A stretch of 64,000 nucleotides of DNA. Origin: Pseudomonas tremae. Lineage in GTDB: Bacteria > Pseudomonadota > Gammaproteobacteria > Pseudomonadales > Pseudomonadaceae. The DNA is taken from contig NZ_LJRO01000090.1 of the NCBI RefSeq assembly GCF_001401155.1, forward strand, positions 248,001 to 312,000. The letters are read 5' to 3'. A program made the translations under genes and the position numbers. Shown one piece after another: positions 7,238 to 17,409 of this stretch; within the stretch, counting starts at the first letter, position 1; each line of letters starts with the position of its first letter. Below the pieces are notes generated by a model. That model searched no databases. It was not told the DNA's origin and saw only the letters and a program-made list of their open reading frames with translations.

Positions 7238-8332
7238 CTACAAGCCCTGCTGCAATTCAGGGTCATCGGGGTTCTGCTGTTCGAGCTCGGCCAGAAGAAT
7301 TTGAACATTCTGTAACTGACCGTTTTCTTTCCAGTACTGGATCAGCAGGACCCTGGCCTTGCGATTGGCGGGTTGGTTCTGAACGATCTGTGTCAGTTGC
7401 TTTTGCGCCGCCTCAAGCTCGTTCAACGAGTGAAGGGCGACCGCGAGGTCATAGCGATAGTCATTGTTATCAGGTGCCAGCTCGGTTGCTTTTGCAAGGC
7501 TGAGCAAGGCAAATTCGGCTTGCCCGTGGTTCAACAGCCACATTCCCAGCGCGTGCTGAAGCATGGATGAACCGGGATTGCGCTCCAGCAGACCGGCGAA
7601 CAGGCCGCGTGCCTGTTCCGCCTGGCCCTTGCGGTCCAGCAGTTCTATATGGGCCAGGGCCGCTTCGATGTTACCCGGATCCAGTGAAGTGGCGCGCTGC
7701 AGCGCCTCGACCGCCGGGTCGAGGTCGCCAGTCTGCAAGTACAGCCTGGCCAGTTGTAACTGGTTCTGAGTATTCTGCGGCTGGCTCTTGAGGTACTCCT
7801 GAAACGCCTCGGCGCTTTGCTGCAGGACTGCAAAGTAAAGGCCCAGTTCGTCCGGCGAGAGGCCGAGCAAAGCGCCGGTGGCATGAAACCTGACGGACTG
7901 CTCTTCGTCGTCCAGCAGCGGCCCAAGCAGCAGACTGCGCTGACTGTTGGACACCAGTTTCACGCTCACGTCGATAGCGGCTTTGCGGACCTGAGCAGAG
8001 GGGTCGCCAAGACCTGCTGCCAGCAGTTTGAGGGCCTGAGGGCTGGGATAGTCGCTCAGCTCGGTGAGCAGATTGATGCGTTGGGCGTCAGACAGGTCGG
8101 TGCGGGCCAATTGCTGATACAGCACCCTTGCAGCGCCAGGCTTGCCATCGTGGGCCTGCTCCAGTGCCTGCTCGTAGGTGTGGCTCAGCCTGGTCGGCGC
8201 AGTCTGCACCGGAGTGCGCCACCACCAGAATGCCAGCGAAAGAGCCAGCACTGATGCGAGCACCGTACCGGGCAGCCAGCGATGTCGAGTAACCGGTAGA
8301 GGCGATAACCCCTTGAATGGCAATCTGGGCAT
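7238..8332 (-). CDS. Membrane-anchored HEAT/TPR repeat protein
   Basis: A 364-residue protein. After a short basic N-terminus there is one transmembrane segment at about residues 20-42 (LPGTVLASVLALSLAFWWW), so the rest should be periplasmic. Residues 95-165 look like HEAT repeats (LGDPSAQVRKAAIDVSVKLV), and residues 170-360 contain at least four TPR units (QLQLARLYLQTGDLDPAVEA, ALGMWLLNHGQAEFALLSLA). The pattern resembles CcmH/NrfG-type assembly factors, but no redox or haem motif is present and no cytochrome genes are nearby. It is probably a scaffold; the partner is unknown. The ATG at 8332 is preceded by GGAAATCGAT; a longer start at 8395 is less likely. Confidence 0.75.
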   Translation of the reverse strand: MPRLPFKGLSPLPVTRHRWLPGTVLASVLALSLAFWWWRTPVQTAPTRLSHTYEQALEQAHDGKPGAARVLYQQLARTDLSDAQRINLLTELSDYPSPQALKLLAAGLGDPSAQVRKAAIDVSVKLVSNSQRSLLLGPLLDDEEQSVRFHATGALLGLSPDELGLYFAVLQQSAEAFQEYLKSQPQNTQNQLQLARLYLQTGDLDPAVEALQRATSLDPGNIEAALAHIELLDRKGQAEQARGLFAGLLERNPGSSMLQHALGMWLLNHGQAEFALLSLAKATELAPDNNDYRYDLAVALHSLNELEAAQKQLTQIVQNQPANRKARVLLIQYWKENGQLQNVQILLAELEQQNPDDPELQQGL

Positions 8333-8421
8333 ATCGATTTCCAATGCTTGACGGGGTGCAGCTTCGGGGAGTGGCTGGCAGCTGTCAAACGGCAATCAGG
8401 ATGCGACCGTATTCAATCCCG

Positions 8422-8456
8422 AAAAAAAGCCCCGCGTCCTGGAAGGAGTGCGGGGC
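8422..8456 (-). terminator. Terminator of the mexEF-oprN operon
   Basis: AGCCCCGC and GCGGGGCT pair around a 19-nt loop; on the minus strand seven T follow. It lies 19 bp after the oprN stop. Confidence 0.85.
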
Positions 8457-8474
8457 TGTGTTGGCGCTGTCAGG

Positions 8475-9875
8475 TCAGGCTTGAGGCTGCCAACCACCGC
8501 CCAATGCCTTGTAAATCGCCACAATGCCACGGTAAAGGTCGATTTCTGCCTGAGCCTGAGAGTCTTCGGCCGCCAGACGTTCACGCTCCGCATCCAGTAA
8601 CACAAGAAAATCTGCGGTGCCTTCGCGGTACTGCACCGATGCCAGTCTGGCAGCAGCGCGGCTCGATTCGCTCTGGCGCATCAGGGCCACCAGGCGTTGC
8701 TGGCGTTTGTTGTAATCGCTGAATGCGTTTTCCGACTCCTCAAGCGCAAGCAATACCTGTTGCTCGTAGTTGGCCAGCGCGCCTTCGGCATCCGCATCAG
8801 CGCTGCGAATCTGCGCCCGGACGCTGCCCAGGTCGAAGGCTGCCCACGTGATACTCGGGCCCAGCGACCAGGCTCTGGCGGCGGACGAGCCTATCTGCGA
8901 ACCACGTCCTGCGGTAAAGCCCAGAAAGCCGCTGAGACTGACGCGGGGAAACAGGTCGGCAGTCGCGACACCGATGCGTGCGGTGGACGCGGCCAGCTGA
9001 CGTTCGGCCGCGCGCACATCGGGACGATTGCGCAGCACCTGTGTAGCGTCGCCGATCGGCAAGGCCTTGGCGATCGCCGGCAGCTTGCTGGGGCTCAAGT
9101 CCACACTGAGGCTTTCCGGACGCTCACCCAGCAGCGTCGCAATGCGATGGCGCTGGCGAGCCTGTTCGGCCTGCAATTGCGGAACCGTTGCTTCTACCGC
9201 TGCCAGGCGCGCATCGGAACGCATCACATCCAGTTCGTTACCGACTCCGGCATCGCGCAGTTGAGTGGTGATGTCCTGAGACTTCTGCTGGTTGGTCAGG
9301 TTGTCCTTGGCGATGGCTTCACGCAATTGCGCCCCCCGCAGTTGTCCGTAGGCGTCCACCACTTCGGCAATCAGCGTTACCTGAAGCTGATACAGATTGG
9401 CTTCTGCCGCATCCTGGTCGGCATCGCTGGCTTCCAGTTGGCGCTGGATACGCCCGAACAGATCCACTTCCCAAGCCATATCGAGGCCCAGGTCATAGCG
9501 CTCGCTGTTGACGCGTCGCTCGGTGATGCCGGGCTGCTGACCCTTGCCGATGTCGCTGCTGGCGCGGCTGGTCACCACCGGCATGACGTCGTTGGCGACG
9601 TCATCGCGAATGGCCCGTGCAGACTTGAGGCGGGCAAAGGCGACACGCAGGTCGCGGTTGCCGTCCAGCGACCGGGTCACCAGCCTGTTGAGGGTAGGGT
9701 CCTCGAATTGCTGCCACCACAGGGTGTTGACCTTGCTGCGGTCATAGTTGCCCTGAGCTGCGGATTCCAGCTTGGCCGGCGCCGTTTCCGGCGCCTTGTA
9801 GTCCGGGCCGACGGCACAGGCTGCCAGCGCCAGGACCAGCAGGCTCGGGGCGAAGAGTTTAAATGCGCTCATCAA
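8475..9875 (-). CDS. oprN: Outer-membrane efflux lipoprotein (OprN-type)
   Basis: A 466-residue TolC-family outer membrane factor. The N-terminus is a lipoprotein signal with lipobox LALAAC, giving an acylated Cys near residue 20 followed by AVGPDYK, the usual OprM/OprN mature start. Two repeated outer-membrane-efflux domains follow (TRSLDGNRDLRVAFARLKSA and QRLVALMRQSESSRAAARLA), forming the trimeric channel with an alpha-helical periplasmic barrel. Its start overlaps the mexF stop by 4 nt (ATGA), so translation is coupled. It completes the MexEF-OprN tripartite pump. Confidence 0.92.
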   Translation of the reverse strand: MMSAFKLFAPSLLVLALAACAVGPDYKAPETAPAKLESAAQGNYDRSKVNTLWWQQFEDPTLNRLVTRSLDGNRDLRVAFARLKSARAIRDDVANDVMPVVTSRASSDIGKGQQPGITERRVNSERYDLGLDMAWEVDLFGRIQRQLEASDADQDAAEANLYQLQVTLIAEVVDAYGQLRGAQLREAIAKDNLTNQQKSQDITTQLRDAGVGNELDVMRSDARLAAVEATVPQLQAEQARQRHRIATLLGERPESLSVDLSPSKLPAIAKALPIGDATQVLRNRPDVRAAERQLAASTARIGVATADLFPRVSLSGFLGFTAGRGSQIGSSAARAWSLGPSITWAAFDLGSVRAQIRSADADAEGALANYEQQVLLALEESENAFSDYNKRQQRLVALMRQSESSRAAARLASVQYREGTADFLVLLDAERERLAAEDSQAQAEIDLYRGIVAIYKALGGGWQPQA

Positions 9876-12800
9876 TGCGTCTCCGCGGGCAGGTTTTGCA
9901 GAGTCTGTGCACGGGTGGCCTTGCGGGCCTCCTTGCGCTCGACGTAATTACGGATCAGCACGTAGAACACCGGCGTCAGCAGCAGCCCGAAGAAGGTCAC
10001 GCCCAGCATCCCGGAGAACACTGCGACCCCCATCGCATGGCGCATTTCGGCGCCTGCACCGCTGGACAGCACCAGAGGCACGACGCCCATGATGAACGCG
10101 AACGAAGTCATCAGGATCGGACGCAGCCGCAGGCGGCAGGCTTCCAGTACGGCGTCCAGCGGGCTCATGCCCTCAGCCTGTTTGTCCTTGGCGAACTCGA
10201 CGATCAGAATCGCGTTCTTGCACGCCAGGCCCACCAGTACGATCAGCCCGATCTGGGTAAAGATGTTGTTATCGCTGCCGGCAATCATTATCCCGGCAAT
10301 TGCCGAAAGCAGGGTCATAGGTACGATCAGGATTACCGCCAGTGGCAGGCTCCAGCTTTCGTACTGAGCCGCCAGCACCAGAAACGCCAGCAACACACAG
10401 AGCGGGAATACGAACAGCGCAGTGTTGCCCGAAAGGATCTGCTGATAGGTCAGGTCGGTCCACTCGTAGACCATGCCGGTGGGCAGTTCCTCACGCAGCA
10501 GTTTTTCCACTGCTGCCTGGGCCTGACCAGAGCTATACCCTGGCGCTGCAGCACCATTGATCTCGGCCGTGATAAAGCCGTTGTAGTGCATGACCCGGTC
10601 AGGGCCGGCGGTGTCACTGACCTTGACGAAGGTCGCCAGCGGGATCATTTCTCCGAGGTTGTTGCGCACCTTGAGCTGGCCGATCTGGTCGGCGTCCTGG
10701 CGGAACTGCTGCTCGGCCTGAACGTTGACCTGATAGGTGCGGCCGAACCGGTTGAAGTCGTTGGCATACAGCGAGCCCAGGTACACCTGCAGGGTGTCGA
10801 AGATATCGCTGACTGCCACGCCGTGGGTCTTGGCCTTTTCGCGGTCGATCGCGGCGTCGACTTGCGGCACGTTGACGGTGTAGCTGGTAAACAGCCCCGC
10901 CAGTTCCGGCACGCTGCGGCTCTTGGCAATGACGTTCTGGGTTTCCTTGTACAGCTCGTCATAACCCAGGTTGCCACGGTCCTCGATCTGCAGGCGGAAG
11001 CCACCGATAGTGCCCAGTCCTTGTACCGGCGGAGGCGGGAAGATCGCCATGTAGGCTTCTTGAATAGACGCGAACTGGCCGTTCAGGGCGCCTGCGATGG
11101 CGTTTGCCGACAAGCTGGCGTCCTTGCGTTCATCGAACGGCTTGAGGGTCACGAATACCACGCCGTTGTTGGGACTGTTGGTGAACCCATTGATCGACAG
11201 GCCGGGGAAGGCAATTGCGTCCTGCACGCCTGGCTGCTTGAGGGCCAGTTCCGACATGCGCTTGATGACGTCCTCGGTACGGTCGAGGCTGGCGGCGTCC
11301 GGCAACTGGGCAAATGCAACCAGGTATTGCTTGTCCTGACTGGGGACGAAGCCGGTCGGTGTGCTGACAAAACCCACCCAGGTCAGAACCATAAGCCCCG
11401 CGTACACCAGCAAGGCAATGCCGCTGCTGCGAATGACCCGAGCGACAGTGCCTACATAACCATGACTGGCTTTTTCGAAGAAGCGGTTGAACGGGCGGAA
11501 CAACCAGCCGCCAAGCATTTTGTCGAGGAAACGCGAGAAGCGGTCCTTGGGCGCGTCATGACCTTTGAGCAGAACGGCGGCCAGTGCCGGCGACAGGGTC
11601 AGCGAATTGAACGCCGAGATAACAGTGGAGATGGCGATGGTCAGCGCGAACTGTTTGTAGAACTGCCCCGTGAGCCCGGAGATGAACGCTGCCGGTACGA
11701 ACACGGCACACAGCACAAGTGCTGTAGCGATGATCGGCCCCGTCACTTCGGCCATCGCCTTGTGGGTGGCTGCGACCGGTTCAAGCCCCAGTTCGATGTT
11801 ACGCTCGACGTTCTCCACCACCACAATCGCATCGTCCACCACGATACCGATTGCCAGCACCAGCCCGAACAATGACAGCGCGTTCAGCGAAAATCCGAAC
11901 ATGTGCATCACGGCGAACGTGCCGATCAGCGAAACCGGTACTGCCACCAACGGGATGATCGAGGCGCGCCAGGTTTGCAGGAACAGAATCACTACCAGGA
12001 CAACGAGAATCAGGGCCTCGAACAGCGTGTGGATCACAGCCTCGATAGAGCCACGTACGAAGATGGTCGGGTCATAGACAATGCTGTAGTCCATGCCTTC
12101 GGGGAAGCTCTTCTTCAACTCGGCCATTCGCGCCCGAACATCGTTGGAGATATCGATGGCGTTGGAGCCTGGGCGCTGGAAGATCGGGATCGCCACCGCA
12201 GGCTGGTTATTGAGCAGGGAGCGTAACGCGTACTGGCTGGAACCGAGTTCGATACGTGCGATGTCCTTCAGGCGCGTGATCTCGCCGTCTGCACCTGCGC
12301 GAACCACCACGTTTTCGAACTCTTCTTCGCTGACCAGACGCCCTTGAGTGTTGATCGACATCTGGAAGCTGGTGGCATTCGGCGAAGGGGGTGAGCCCAA
12401 CTGGCCTGCCGCGACCTGGCGGTTCTGTTCGCGGATTGCGTTGACCACATCAGTCGCGGTCAGATTGCGAGAAGCGGTCTTGTTCGGGTCGAGCCACACG
12501 CGCAGCGAGTAGTCGCCCATGCCGAACAACTGCACATCACCGACACCGCCCAGCCGCGCCAGCTCGTCCTTGATGTTGAGCACCGCGTAGTTGGACAGGT
12601 ACAGCATGTCGTAGCGTTTGTCCGGTGACGTCAAATGCACGACCATGGTCAGGTCAGGGGAGGCCTTGTCCACGGTAATACCGATGCGTGTCACTTCTTC
12701 TGGCAGCTTCGGCTCGCTGCGAGTCACACGGTTCTGCACTTGCACCTGCGCGTTGTCCAGGTCAGTGCCCAGCGCGAAGGTGATGGTCAGGGTCAGCTTG

Positions 12801-13063
12801 CCGTCGGCGGTGGCCTGCGAGGACATGTAGAGCATGCCTTCTACACCGGTAATGGCTTGCTCCAGCGGCGAAGCGACGGTTTCGCCGATGACCTTGGGGT
12901 TGGCGCCGGGGAAATTGGCACGTACCACCACCGTCGGCGGCACCACTTCCGGGTATTCGCTGATAGGCAGCTTGAACAGCGATATTGCACCGGCGATCAG
13001 GATCAGCAGCGACAGCACTGCGGCAAAGATCGGCCGTGAGATAAAGAATTTGGAGAAGTTCAT
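9872..13063 (-). CDS. mexF: RND efflux pump inner-membrane transporter (MexF-type)
   Basis: A 1063-residue hydrophobe/amphiphile efflux transporter driven by the proton motive force. It has 12 predicted transmembrane segments, the N-terminal FISRPIFAAVLSLL helix, the paired Asp of TM4 in GIVVDDAIVVVEN (about residue 408), and two large periplasmic loops with porter and docking subdomains. The sequence style (SLFKLPISEYPEVVPPTVVV) is that of MexF/AcrB relatives. Known MexF pumps export chloramphenicol, fluoroquinolones, trimethoprim and quorum-sensing precursors. It is the middle gene of the operon, 12 nt after mexE. Confidence 0.95.
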   Translation of the reverse strand: MNFSKFFISRPIFAAVLSLLILIAGAISLFKLPISEYPEVVPPTVVVRANFPGANPKVIGETVASPLEQAITGVEGMLYMSSQATADGKLTLTITFALGTDLDNAQVQVQNRVTRSEPKLPEEVTRIGITVDKASPDLTMVVHLTSPDKRYDMLYLSNYAVLNIKDELARLGGVGDVQLFGMGDYSLRVWLDPNKTASRNLTATDVVNAIREQNRQVAAGQLGSPPSPNATSFQMSINTQGRLVSEEEFENVVVRAGADGEITRLKDIARIELGSSQYALRSLLNNQPAVAIPIFQRPGSNAIDISNDVRARMAELKKSFPEGMDYSIVYDPTIFVRGSIEAVIHTLFEALILVVLVVILFLQTWRASIIPLVAVPVSLIGTFAVMHMFGFSLNALSLFGLVLAIGIVVDDAIVVVENVERNIELGLEPVAATHKAMAEVTGPIIATALVLCAVFVPAAFISGLTGQFYKQFALTIAISTVISAFNSLTLSPALAAVLLKGHDAPKDRFSRFLDKMLGGWLFRPFNRFFEKASHGYVGTVARVIRSSGIALLVYAGLMVLTWVGFVSTPTGFVPSQDKQYLVAFAQLPDAASLDRTEDVIKRMSELALKQPGVQDAIAFPGLSINGFTNSPNNGVVFVTLKPFDERKDASLSANAIAGALNGQFASIQEAYMAIFPPPPVQGLGTIGGFRLQIEDRGNLGYDELYKETQNVIAKSRSVPELAGLFTSYTVNVPQVDAAIDREKAKTHGVAVSDIFDTLQVYLGSLYANDFNRFGRTYQVNVQAEQQFRQDADQIGQLKVRNNLGEMIPLATFVKVSDTAGPDRVMHYNGFITAEINGAAAPGYSSGQAQAAVEKLLREELPTGMVYEWTDLTYQQILSGNTALFVFPLCVLLAFLVLAAQYESWSLPLAVILIVPMTLLSAIAGIMIAGSDNNIFTQIGLIVLVGLACKNAILIVEFAKDKQAEGMSPLDAVLEACRLRLRPILMTSFAFIMGVVPLVLSSGAGAEMRHAMGVAVFSGMLGVTFFGLLLTPVFYVLIRNYVERKEARKATRAQTLQNLPAETH

Positions 13064-13075
13064 CGGACGAGTCCC

Positions 13076-14314
13076 TTAGCCGCGTGGCGCAGTTGCGCTG
13101 GCGATATTGGCCGGTTTTGGCGTCACTTTTGGCTGGTTGCTGGCGTCGAGCGCCTGGCGTTGTTTGAGCAGGGCGGCGAGGGTCTCGGCGCTGGCCATCG
13201 GCGTCACTTCCGGGTCCACAGGCTGGCCGGGACGTACACGCTGCAAGCCTTTGACGACGATGGTGTCGTCCTTACCCAGCCCGTTACGCACGATGCGCAA
13301 GCCCTCGATTTTCGGGCCCAGTTCGACCGCGCGATAGGCGGGTTTGTTGTCCTTGTCCATCACCAGCACGAATTTCTTGCCCAGATCGGTGCCCACCGCT
13401 TCATCGTTGATCAGCACGGCTGAGTAAGTACCACTGCCGACCAGCTTCAGACGTGCATAGAGGCCAGGGGTGAAGCCGCCGTCAGCGTTATCGAACACGG
13501 CACGACCGCGAATGGTGCCGGTCCTCGGGTTGACCTGGTTGTCGACAAAGTTCATCTGCCCCAAGTGCGGGTTGCCGCTTTCATTGGACAGGCCGAGGTA
13601 GACCGGAGTGGTCTGGCCACGCTGGCCCTTGCGGGCGAGTTCGGTGTACTTGAGGAACACGCGTTCGTCAGCGTCGAAGTAGGCATAGACCTTGTCGGTA
13701 GAAACCACGCTGGTCAGTGCGGTGACATCGGCGGTGACAATATTGCCGGCGGTAATTTCGGCCCGGCTTACGCGGCCTGCAATCGGCGCGGTCACGCGGG
13801 TGAAGCTGAGGTTCAGTCGGGCCAGGTCCAGTTGTGCCTGGATGGCTGCGACACCGGCCTTGGCTTCCGCCGCCGATGTCGTACGTGAGTCGGCCAGTTC
13901 TGCGGAGATCGCATTGTTGCTGCGCAGACGCTCACCGCGCTGGGCTTCGCTGTCGCTGCGTGATGCAACAGCTCTGGCCTGTTGCAGTTGGGCTTCGAGG
14001 CGACGGACTTCCGACTGGAAGGGGCGAGGGTCGATCTGGAACAGCAGATCACCTTTCTTGACCAGCGAACCGTCGGTGAAGGCGACATGATCGATCTGGC
14101 CAGACACCCGAGGGCGAACTTCGACGGTTTCCGGTGCCTCGAGACGTCCAGTGAACTCATCCCACTCGTTGACCGGCTGCTCCAAGACCTTGGCGACGGT
14201 GACTTTGGCTGCGCCGGGCGCTGCAGGGGCTTCTGACGTCTTGCCACACGCACTGATCACGATGAGAGCGATGGCAGTGAGGGGGAAGCGCAGCTGGCTG
14301 ATTGTCTGGGGCAT
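13076..14314 (-). CDS. mexE: RND efflux periplasmic adaptor lipoprotein (MexE-type)
   Basis: A 412-residue membrane fusion protein. A signal peptide with lipobox-like VISAC places an acylated Cys near residue 23. The lipoyl/barrel-sandwich halves (GRLEAPETVEVRPRVSGQID and FTRVTAPIAGRVSRAEIT) flank an alpha-helical hairpin rich in Gln and Ala, followed by beta-barrel and membrane-proximal domains. It bridges MexF and OprN. First gene of the operon; a MexT-like box lies 75-98 bp upstream, which predicts activation by a LysR-type MexT encoded outside this window. Confidence 0.94.
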   Translation of the reverse strand: MPQTISQLRFPLTAIALIVISACGKTSEAPAAPGAAKVTVAKVLEQPVNEWDEFTGRLEAPETVEVRPRVSGQIDHVAFTDGSLVKKGDLLFQIDPRPFQSEVRRLEAQLQQARAVASRSDSEAQRGERLRSNNAISAELADSRTTSAAEAKAGVAAIQAQLDLARLNLSFTRVTAPIAGRVSRAEITAGNIVTADVTALTSVVSTDKVYAYFDADERVFLKYTELARKGQRGQTTPVYLGLSNESGNPHLGQMNFVDNQVNPRTGTIRGRAVFDNADGGFTPGLYARLKLVGSGTYSAVLINDEAVGTDLGKKFVLVMDKDNKPAYRAVELGPKIEGLRIVRNGLGKDDTIVVKGLQRVRPGQPVDPEVTPMASAETLAALLKQRQALDASNQPKVTPKPANIASATAPRG

Positions 14315-14647
14315 GGGAAGTTCCGCCGAGAATAGTGAATGGGCGGATTCTGTTGGCGGGGGGTGTTATTAACGAATCGAATAAATCGAAGGTTACTATC
14401 ACCCGCAATGATGCACGGTCACAGGCCAGTCAACCGGCGATCCAAATCAGCATGTTCATGAGTTTCACCCCCGCGCATGACGAGTGCAACACGAGCTGGC
14501 ACCGTATCTGGATAGCGCATCACTGGCTAAAAAAGAACATGGCATATTGCTATATGGGTGATGAATTCTTGCAATCGCCACGACTATCAAGTTGTCCGGC
14601 CCGGCGTCGATCCTTGGGTATCACGATAAATACCAAGGCAAAATTTG
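14315..14647. other. mexE / chemoreceptor intergenic region
   Basis: 333 bp between two divergently transcribed genes. It contains the MexT-like box described separately and must hold both promoters. No ORF here has protein-like composition. Confidence 0.6.
14389..14412 (-). promoter_or_regulatory. MexT (nod-box-like) site upstream of mexE
   Basis: Read on the minus strand: ATCA-N5-GGTGAT-N4-ACCTT. The published MexT box is ATCA-N5-GTCGAT-N4-ACYAT, so spacing is exact and 12 of 15 defined positions agree. Its distance from mexE suits LysR-type activation. Confidence 0.55.
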
Positions 14648-16576
14648 ATGAAATCGACATGGCTGGACAACTTGAACGTCAGCAAAAAACTCAGTCTGGG
14701 CTTCGGCCTCATCCTGCTCGGCGTACTGACGGTGACCACTATTGGCTACCTCAGCACCAACCTGCTGATCGAGCGACTGGGCAAGGCGTCCAGGGTAGCT
14801 GAAGTAAAAGCAGATGCGCTGAGCTTGAGGATCGCTGCGCAGACCTACACGGCAAAACCTGACGCAAGCACCCAGCAGGGTTATATCGCTGCTCTCGACG
14901 ACCTCGGCAAGACCATCGAGAACGGTCTGAAGATTCTGACCGTGCCGGTCAACGCCGATAAGCTCCGGGGCATCCGTGATCAGGCGGGCGGCCTCAGGCA
15001 GACGTTCGGCCAGTTGGCGGACAACAGCCAGAAAATCGACCAGGCCATGCAGCCGTTGATTACCATTTCCGAGCAAGTCAGCGGCAGTTTCGAAACGCTT
15101 CTGCAAAAGACCTTCGAAGACGCCTCACGCTCGCTTGATCAGAACGCTATCGATCAGGTCAAGGTTGCCGGTGACTTGCGCAATGGCATGACCAACTTCC
15201 GCCTGGTGTTCCGTCGCTATATCAGTATTCCTACCGCCGAAAACAAGCAGATCACCTTCGACGCAGCAGACTCTCTGATTACCCAGGCGGGCAGCGCGCG
15301 TACCCAGTTGCCGAACAAAGCCGGTCCGGCGGTGGATGCTGCCCTTGCGGCCTTGCAGCAGTACAAGTCGCTGATGGTTTCCATTTCCCAACTAATGCAA
15401 CAGAACGACCAGTTCCGCGACACACTGCGCCAGCAGTCGCTGGACATAGTCAAAAGCTCCGATGGGTTGATGGCGGGTCAGGTGATCAGTGCAAACAACG
15501 AAAAAGACAGTGCAGTGACCCAGTTGCTCACCGTAGCCCTGATCGTTCTTTTGCTGGGCATCTTCGCAGCCATCCTGATTACTCGCCAGATCACGCGTCC
15601 TCTGGACTCTACGGTGATCGCTGCGCGGCGTATCGCTGACGGCGATCTGACCAACGACATCAGCACCACTCGCCAGGACGAACTGGGCCTGCTGCAGAAC
15701 ACCATGCAGCACATGACCGTATCGCTGCGTGCGCTGATTGGCGGTATCAGCGGCGGTGTGACCCAGATTGCCACGGCAGCCGAGGAGCTTTCGGCGGTCA
15801 GTGAACAGACCAGTGCTGGCGTCACTCAACAGAAACTGGAGGTAGACCAGGTTGCAACGGCCATGAACCAGATGGCGTCTACCGTGCAGGAAGTGGCTCA
15901 GAACACCGAAGATGCCTCGCAAGCTGCCAGGCAGGCAAGTGAGCGTGCCGCCCACGGTAGCAGCGTGGTGCAGCATGCCACTCGCGAAATCAGCCAGTTG
16001 GCGGGTGAAGTAGGGCAGTTGGGGCAGGCCATGCAGCGGCTGATTCAGGACAGTGACAAGATCGGTGGCGTGATCGACGTCATCAAGGCGGTTGCTGAAC
16101 AGACCAACCTGCTGGCGCTGAATGCCGCTATTGAAGCTGCACGCGCTGGCGAGCAGGGACGCGGGTTCGCCGTAGTGGCCGATGAAGTGCGCTCGCTGGC
16201 CCAGCGCACGCAAAAATCGACCACAGAAATCGAAGCGTTGATTCAGGCATTGCAGCAGGGCACCGGAGCCGCTTCGGATCTGATGGACGCCAGCCGTCAA
16301 CGCACTGAAGGCACCGTGGAACTGGCCCGTCAGGCCGAACAGGCGCTGGTCGAGATCACTCACTCTATCGGCACCATCGAACAGATGAGTCAGCAGATTT
16401 CCGCTGCCGCCGAAGAGCAAAGCGCGGTGACCGATGAAATCAATCGCAGTGTTATCAGCGTGCGAGACATTGCCGACCAGTCGGCGACAGCGACCGAGCA
16501 AAGCGCTGCGTCTACCGTAGAACTGGCGCGCCTGGGCAGCAATTTGCAGGAGATGGTTGCGCGCTTCCGGATCTGA
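14648..16576 (+). CDS. Methyl-accepting chemotaxis protein with large helical sensor domain
   Basis: A 642-residue chemoreceptor (ATG at 14648; a TTG directly before is a possible alternative). TM1 is at about residues 12-33, a helical periplasmic domain of about 250 residues resembling the HBM class, TM2 at about 292-312 ([19 protein letters not shown]), then HAMP ([20 protein letters not shown]) and the signalling tip with the highly conserved [23 protein letters not shown] receptors such as McpS bind organic acids; the ligand here cannot be told from sequence. No C-terminal CheR-tethering pentapeptide (ends ARFRI). Monocistronic. Confidence 0.9.
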   Translation: MKSTWLDNLNVSKKLSLGFGLILLGVLTVTTIGYLSTNLLIERLGKASRVAEVKADALSLRIAAQTYTAKPDASTQQGYIAALDDLGKTIENGLKILTVPVNADKLRGIRDQAGGLRQTFGQLADNSQKIDQAMQPLITISEQVSGSFETLLQKTFEDASRSLDQNAIDQVKVAGDLRNGMTNFRLVFRRYISIPTAENKQITFDAADSLITQAGSARTQLPNKAGPAVDAALAALQQYKSLMVSISQLMQQNDQFRDTLRQQSLDIVKSSDGLMAGQVISANNEKDSAVTQLLTVALIVLLLGIFAAILITRQITRPLDSTVIAARRIADGDLTNDISTTRQDELGLLQNTMQHMTVSLRALIGGISGGVTQIATAAEELSAVSEQTSAGVTQQKLEVDQVATAMNQMASTVQEVAQNTEDASQAARQASERAAHGSSVVQHATREISQLAGEVGQLGQAMQRLIQDSDKIGGVIDVIKAVAEQTNLLALNAAIEAARAGEQGRGFAVVADEVRSLAQRTQKSTTEIEALIQALQQGTGAASDLMDASRQRTEGTVELARQAEQALVEITHSIGTIEQMSQQISAAAEEQSAVTDEINRSVISVRDIADQSATATEQSAASTVELARLGSNLQEMVARFRI

Positions 16577-16594
16577 CAATCGTTATGCGTAAAC

Positions 16595-16624
16595 GGGAGC
16601 AGCGCTGAAGGTCAGCGTTGCTCC
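16595..16624. terminator. Hairpin between convergent chemoreceptor and ABC importer genes
   Basis: GGAGCAGCGCTGA and TCAGCGTTGCTCC form a long imperfect stem around a short loop. It overlaps the last codons of the ATPase gene and has no T run, so its termination role is only likely from its convergent position. Confidence 0.45.
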
Positions 16625-17409
16625 ACCAACTGCAGAAAGCGTCGCGTTCGTTCATTCTTTGGGTTCAGCAGGATATCGCTGGCTGAGCCATCCGCCACAA
16701 TTCGGCCGCCCTCCATGAATAAGACCCGGTCAGCGATGTCCTGGGCAAACTTCATTTCGTGGGTCACCAGCAGCATAGTCATCTGAAACTCATGGGCAAT
16801 CGAGCGAATCACGGCCAGGACTTCCCCGACAAGTTCCGGGTCCAGCGCCGAGGTCACCTCATCGAACAGCATGATCTGCGGGCGCATGGCCAATGCCCTG
16901 GCAATCGCCACACGTTGTTGCTGACCACCGGAGAGCTGGCTGGGGTATGCGTCGGCTTTATGTGCAAGCCCCACCAGCCCGAGATATTGATGCGCGCGTT
17001 CAAGCGCCTCCTCGCGAGAAAGCCGGAGCACGCGCAATGGTGCTTCGGTGATGTTTTCCTGCACGGTGAGATGCGGGAAGAGGTTGAACTGCTGGAACAC
17101 CATCCCCACCCGATGAATCACCGGGGCTCTGCGTGATCCTGGCCAGTGCCAACGCCCCTTGCGCGCCGGCACCTGCTCGCCAGCAACTTCAATGCTGCCG
17201 TGCTGATAGTTTTCCAGCCCTTTGATCAGCCGCAGCACAGTGGATTTGCCCGAGCCGCTGGGGCCGATCAGCGCAACTTTCTGACCTTGCGGAATGGTCA
17301 GGTCCAGATGGTCGATAATCCGGTTGCTGCCGAAGTCCTTGACCACTTGTTTCAGTTGTATCTGCGCAGTCGTGACGGACGATAGGGCGGGGCTTGCGAG
17401 ATCAGACAT
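16612..17409 (-). CDS. ehuA: Ectoine-type ABC importer, ATP-binding protein
   Basis: A 265-residue polar amino-acid-type ATPase (GlnQ/EhuA). It shows Walker A GPSGSGKST, the Q-loop in VGMVFQQFNLFPHL, signature LSGGQQQRVAIARAL, Walker B IMLFDEVTSALD and the H-loop LVTHEM. An insertion around residues 85-95 (RKGRWHWPGSRRAP) is typical of EhuA relatives. It overlaps the preceding permease gene by 8 nt. Together with the other three genes it would import ectoine, hydroxyectoine or a related small zwitterion. Substrate assignment rests on my recognition of the binding protein style and is not proven. Confidence 0.85.
   Translation of the reverse strand: MSDLASPALSSVTTAQIQLKQVVKDFGSNRIIDHLDLTIPQGQKVALIGPSGSGKSTVLRLIKGLENYQHGSIEVAGEQVPARKGRWHWPGSRRAPVIHRVGMVFQQFNLFPHLTVQENITEAPLRVLRLSREEALERAHQYLGLVGLAHKADAYPSQLSGGQQQRVAIARALAMRPQIMLFDEVTSALDPELVGEVLAVIRSIAHEFQMTMLLVTHEMKFAQDIADRVLFMEGGRIVADGSASDILLNPKNERTRRFLQLVEQR

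Noticed and set aside
7165..7503. Plus-strand ORF after a perfect GGAGG before ATG at 7171
   Set aside because: It runs antisense into the TPR gene and the product is compositionally odd (Gly/Arg/Ser rich); the ribosome binding site is probably chance.
9863..11875. A 670-codon plus-strand frame opposite mexF
   Set aside because: It is the antisense shadow of a clear RND transporter gene; high GC keeps the frame open, and the translation (HQH/QR-rich) has no domain.
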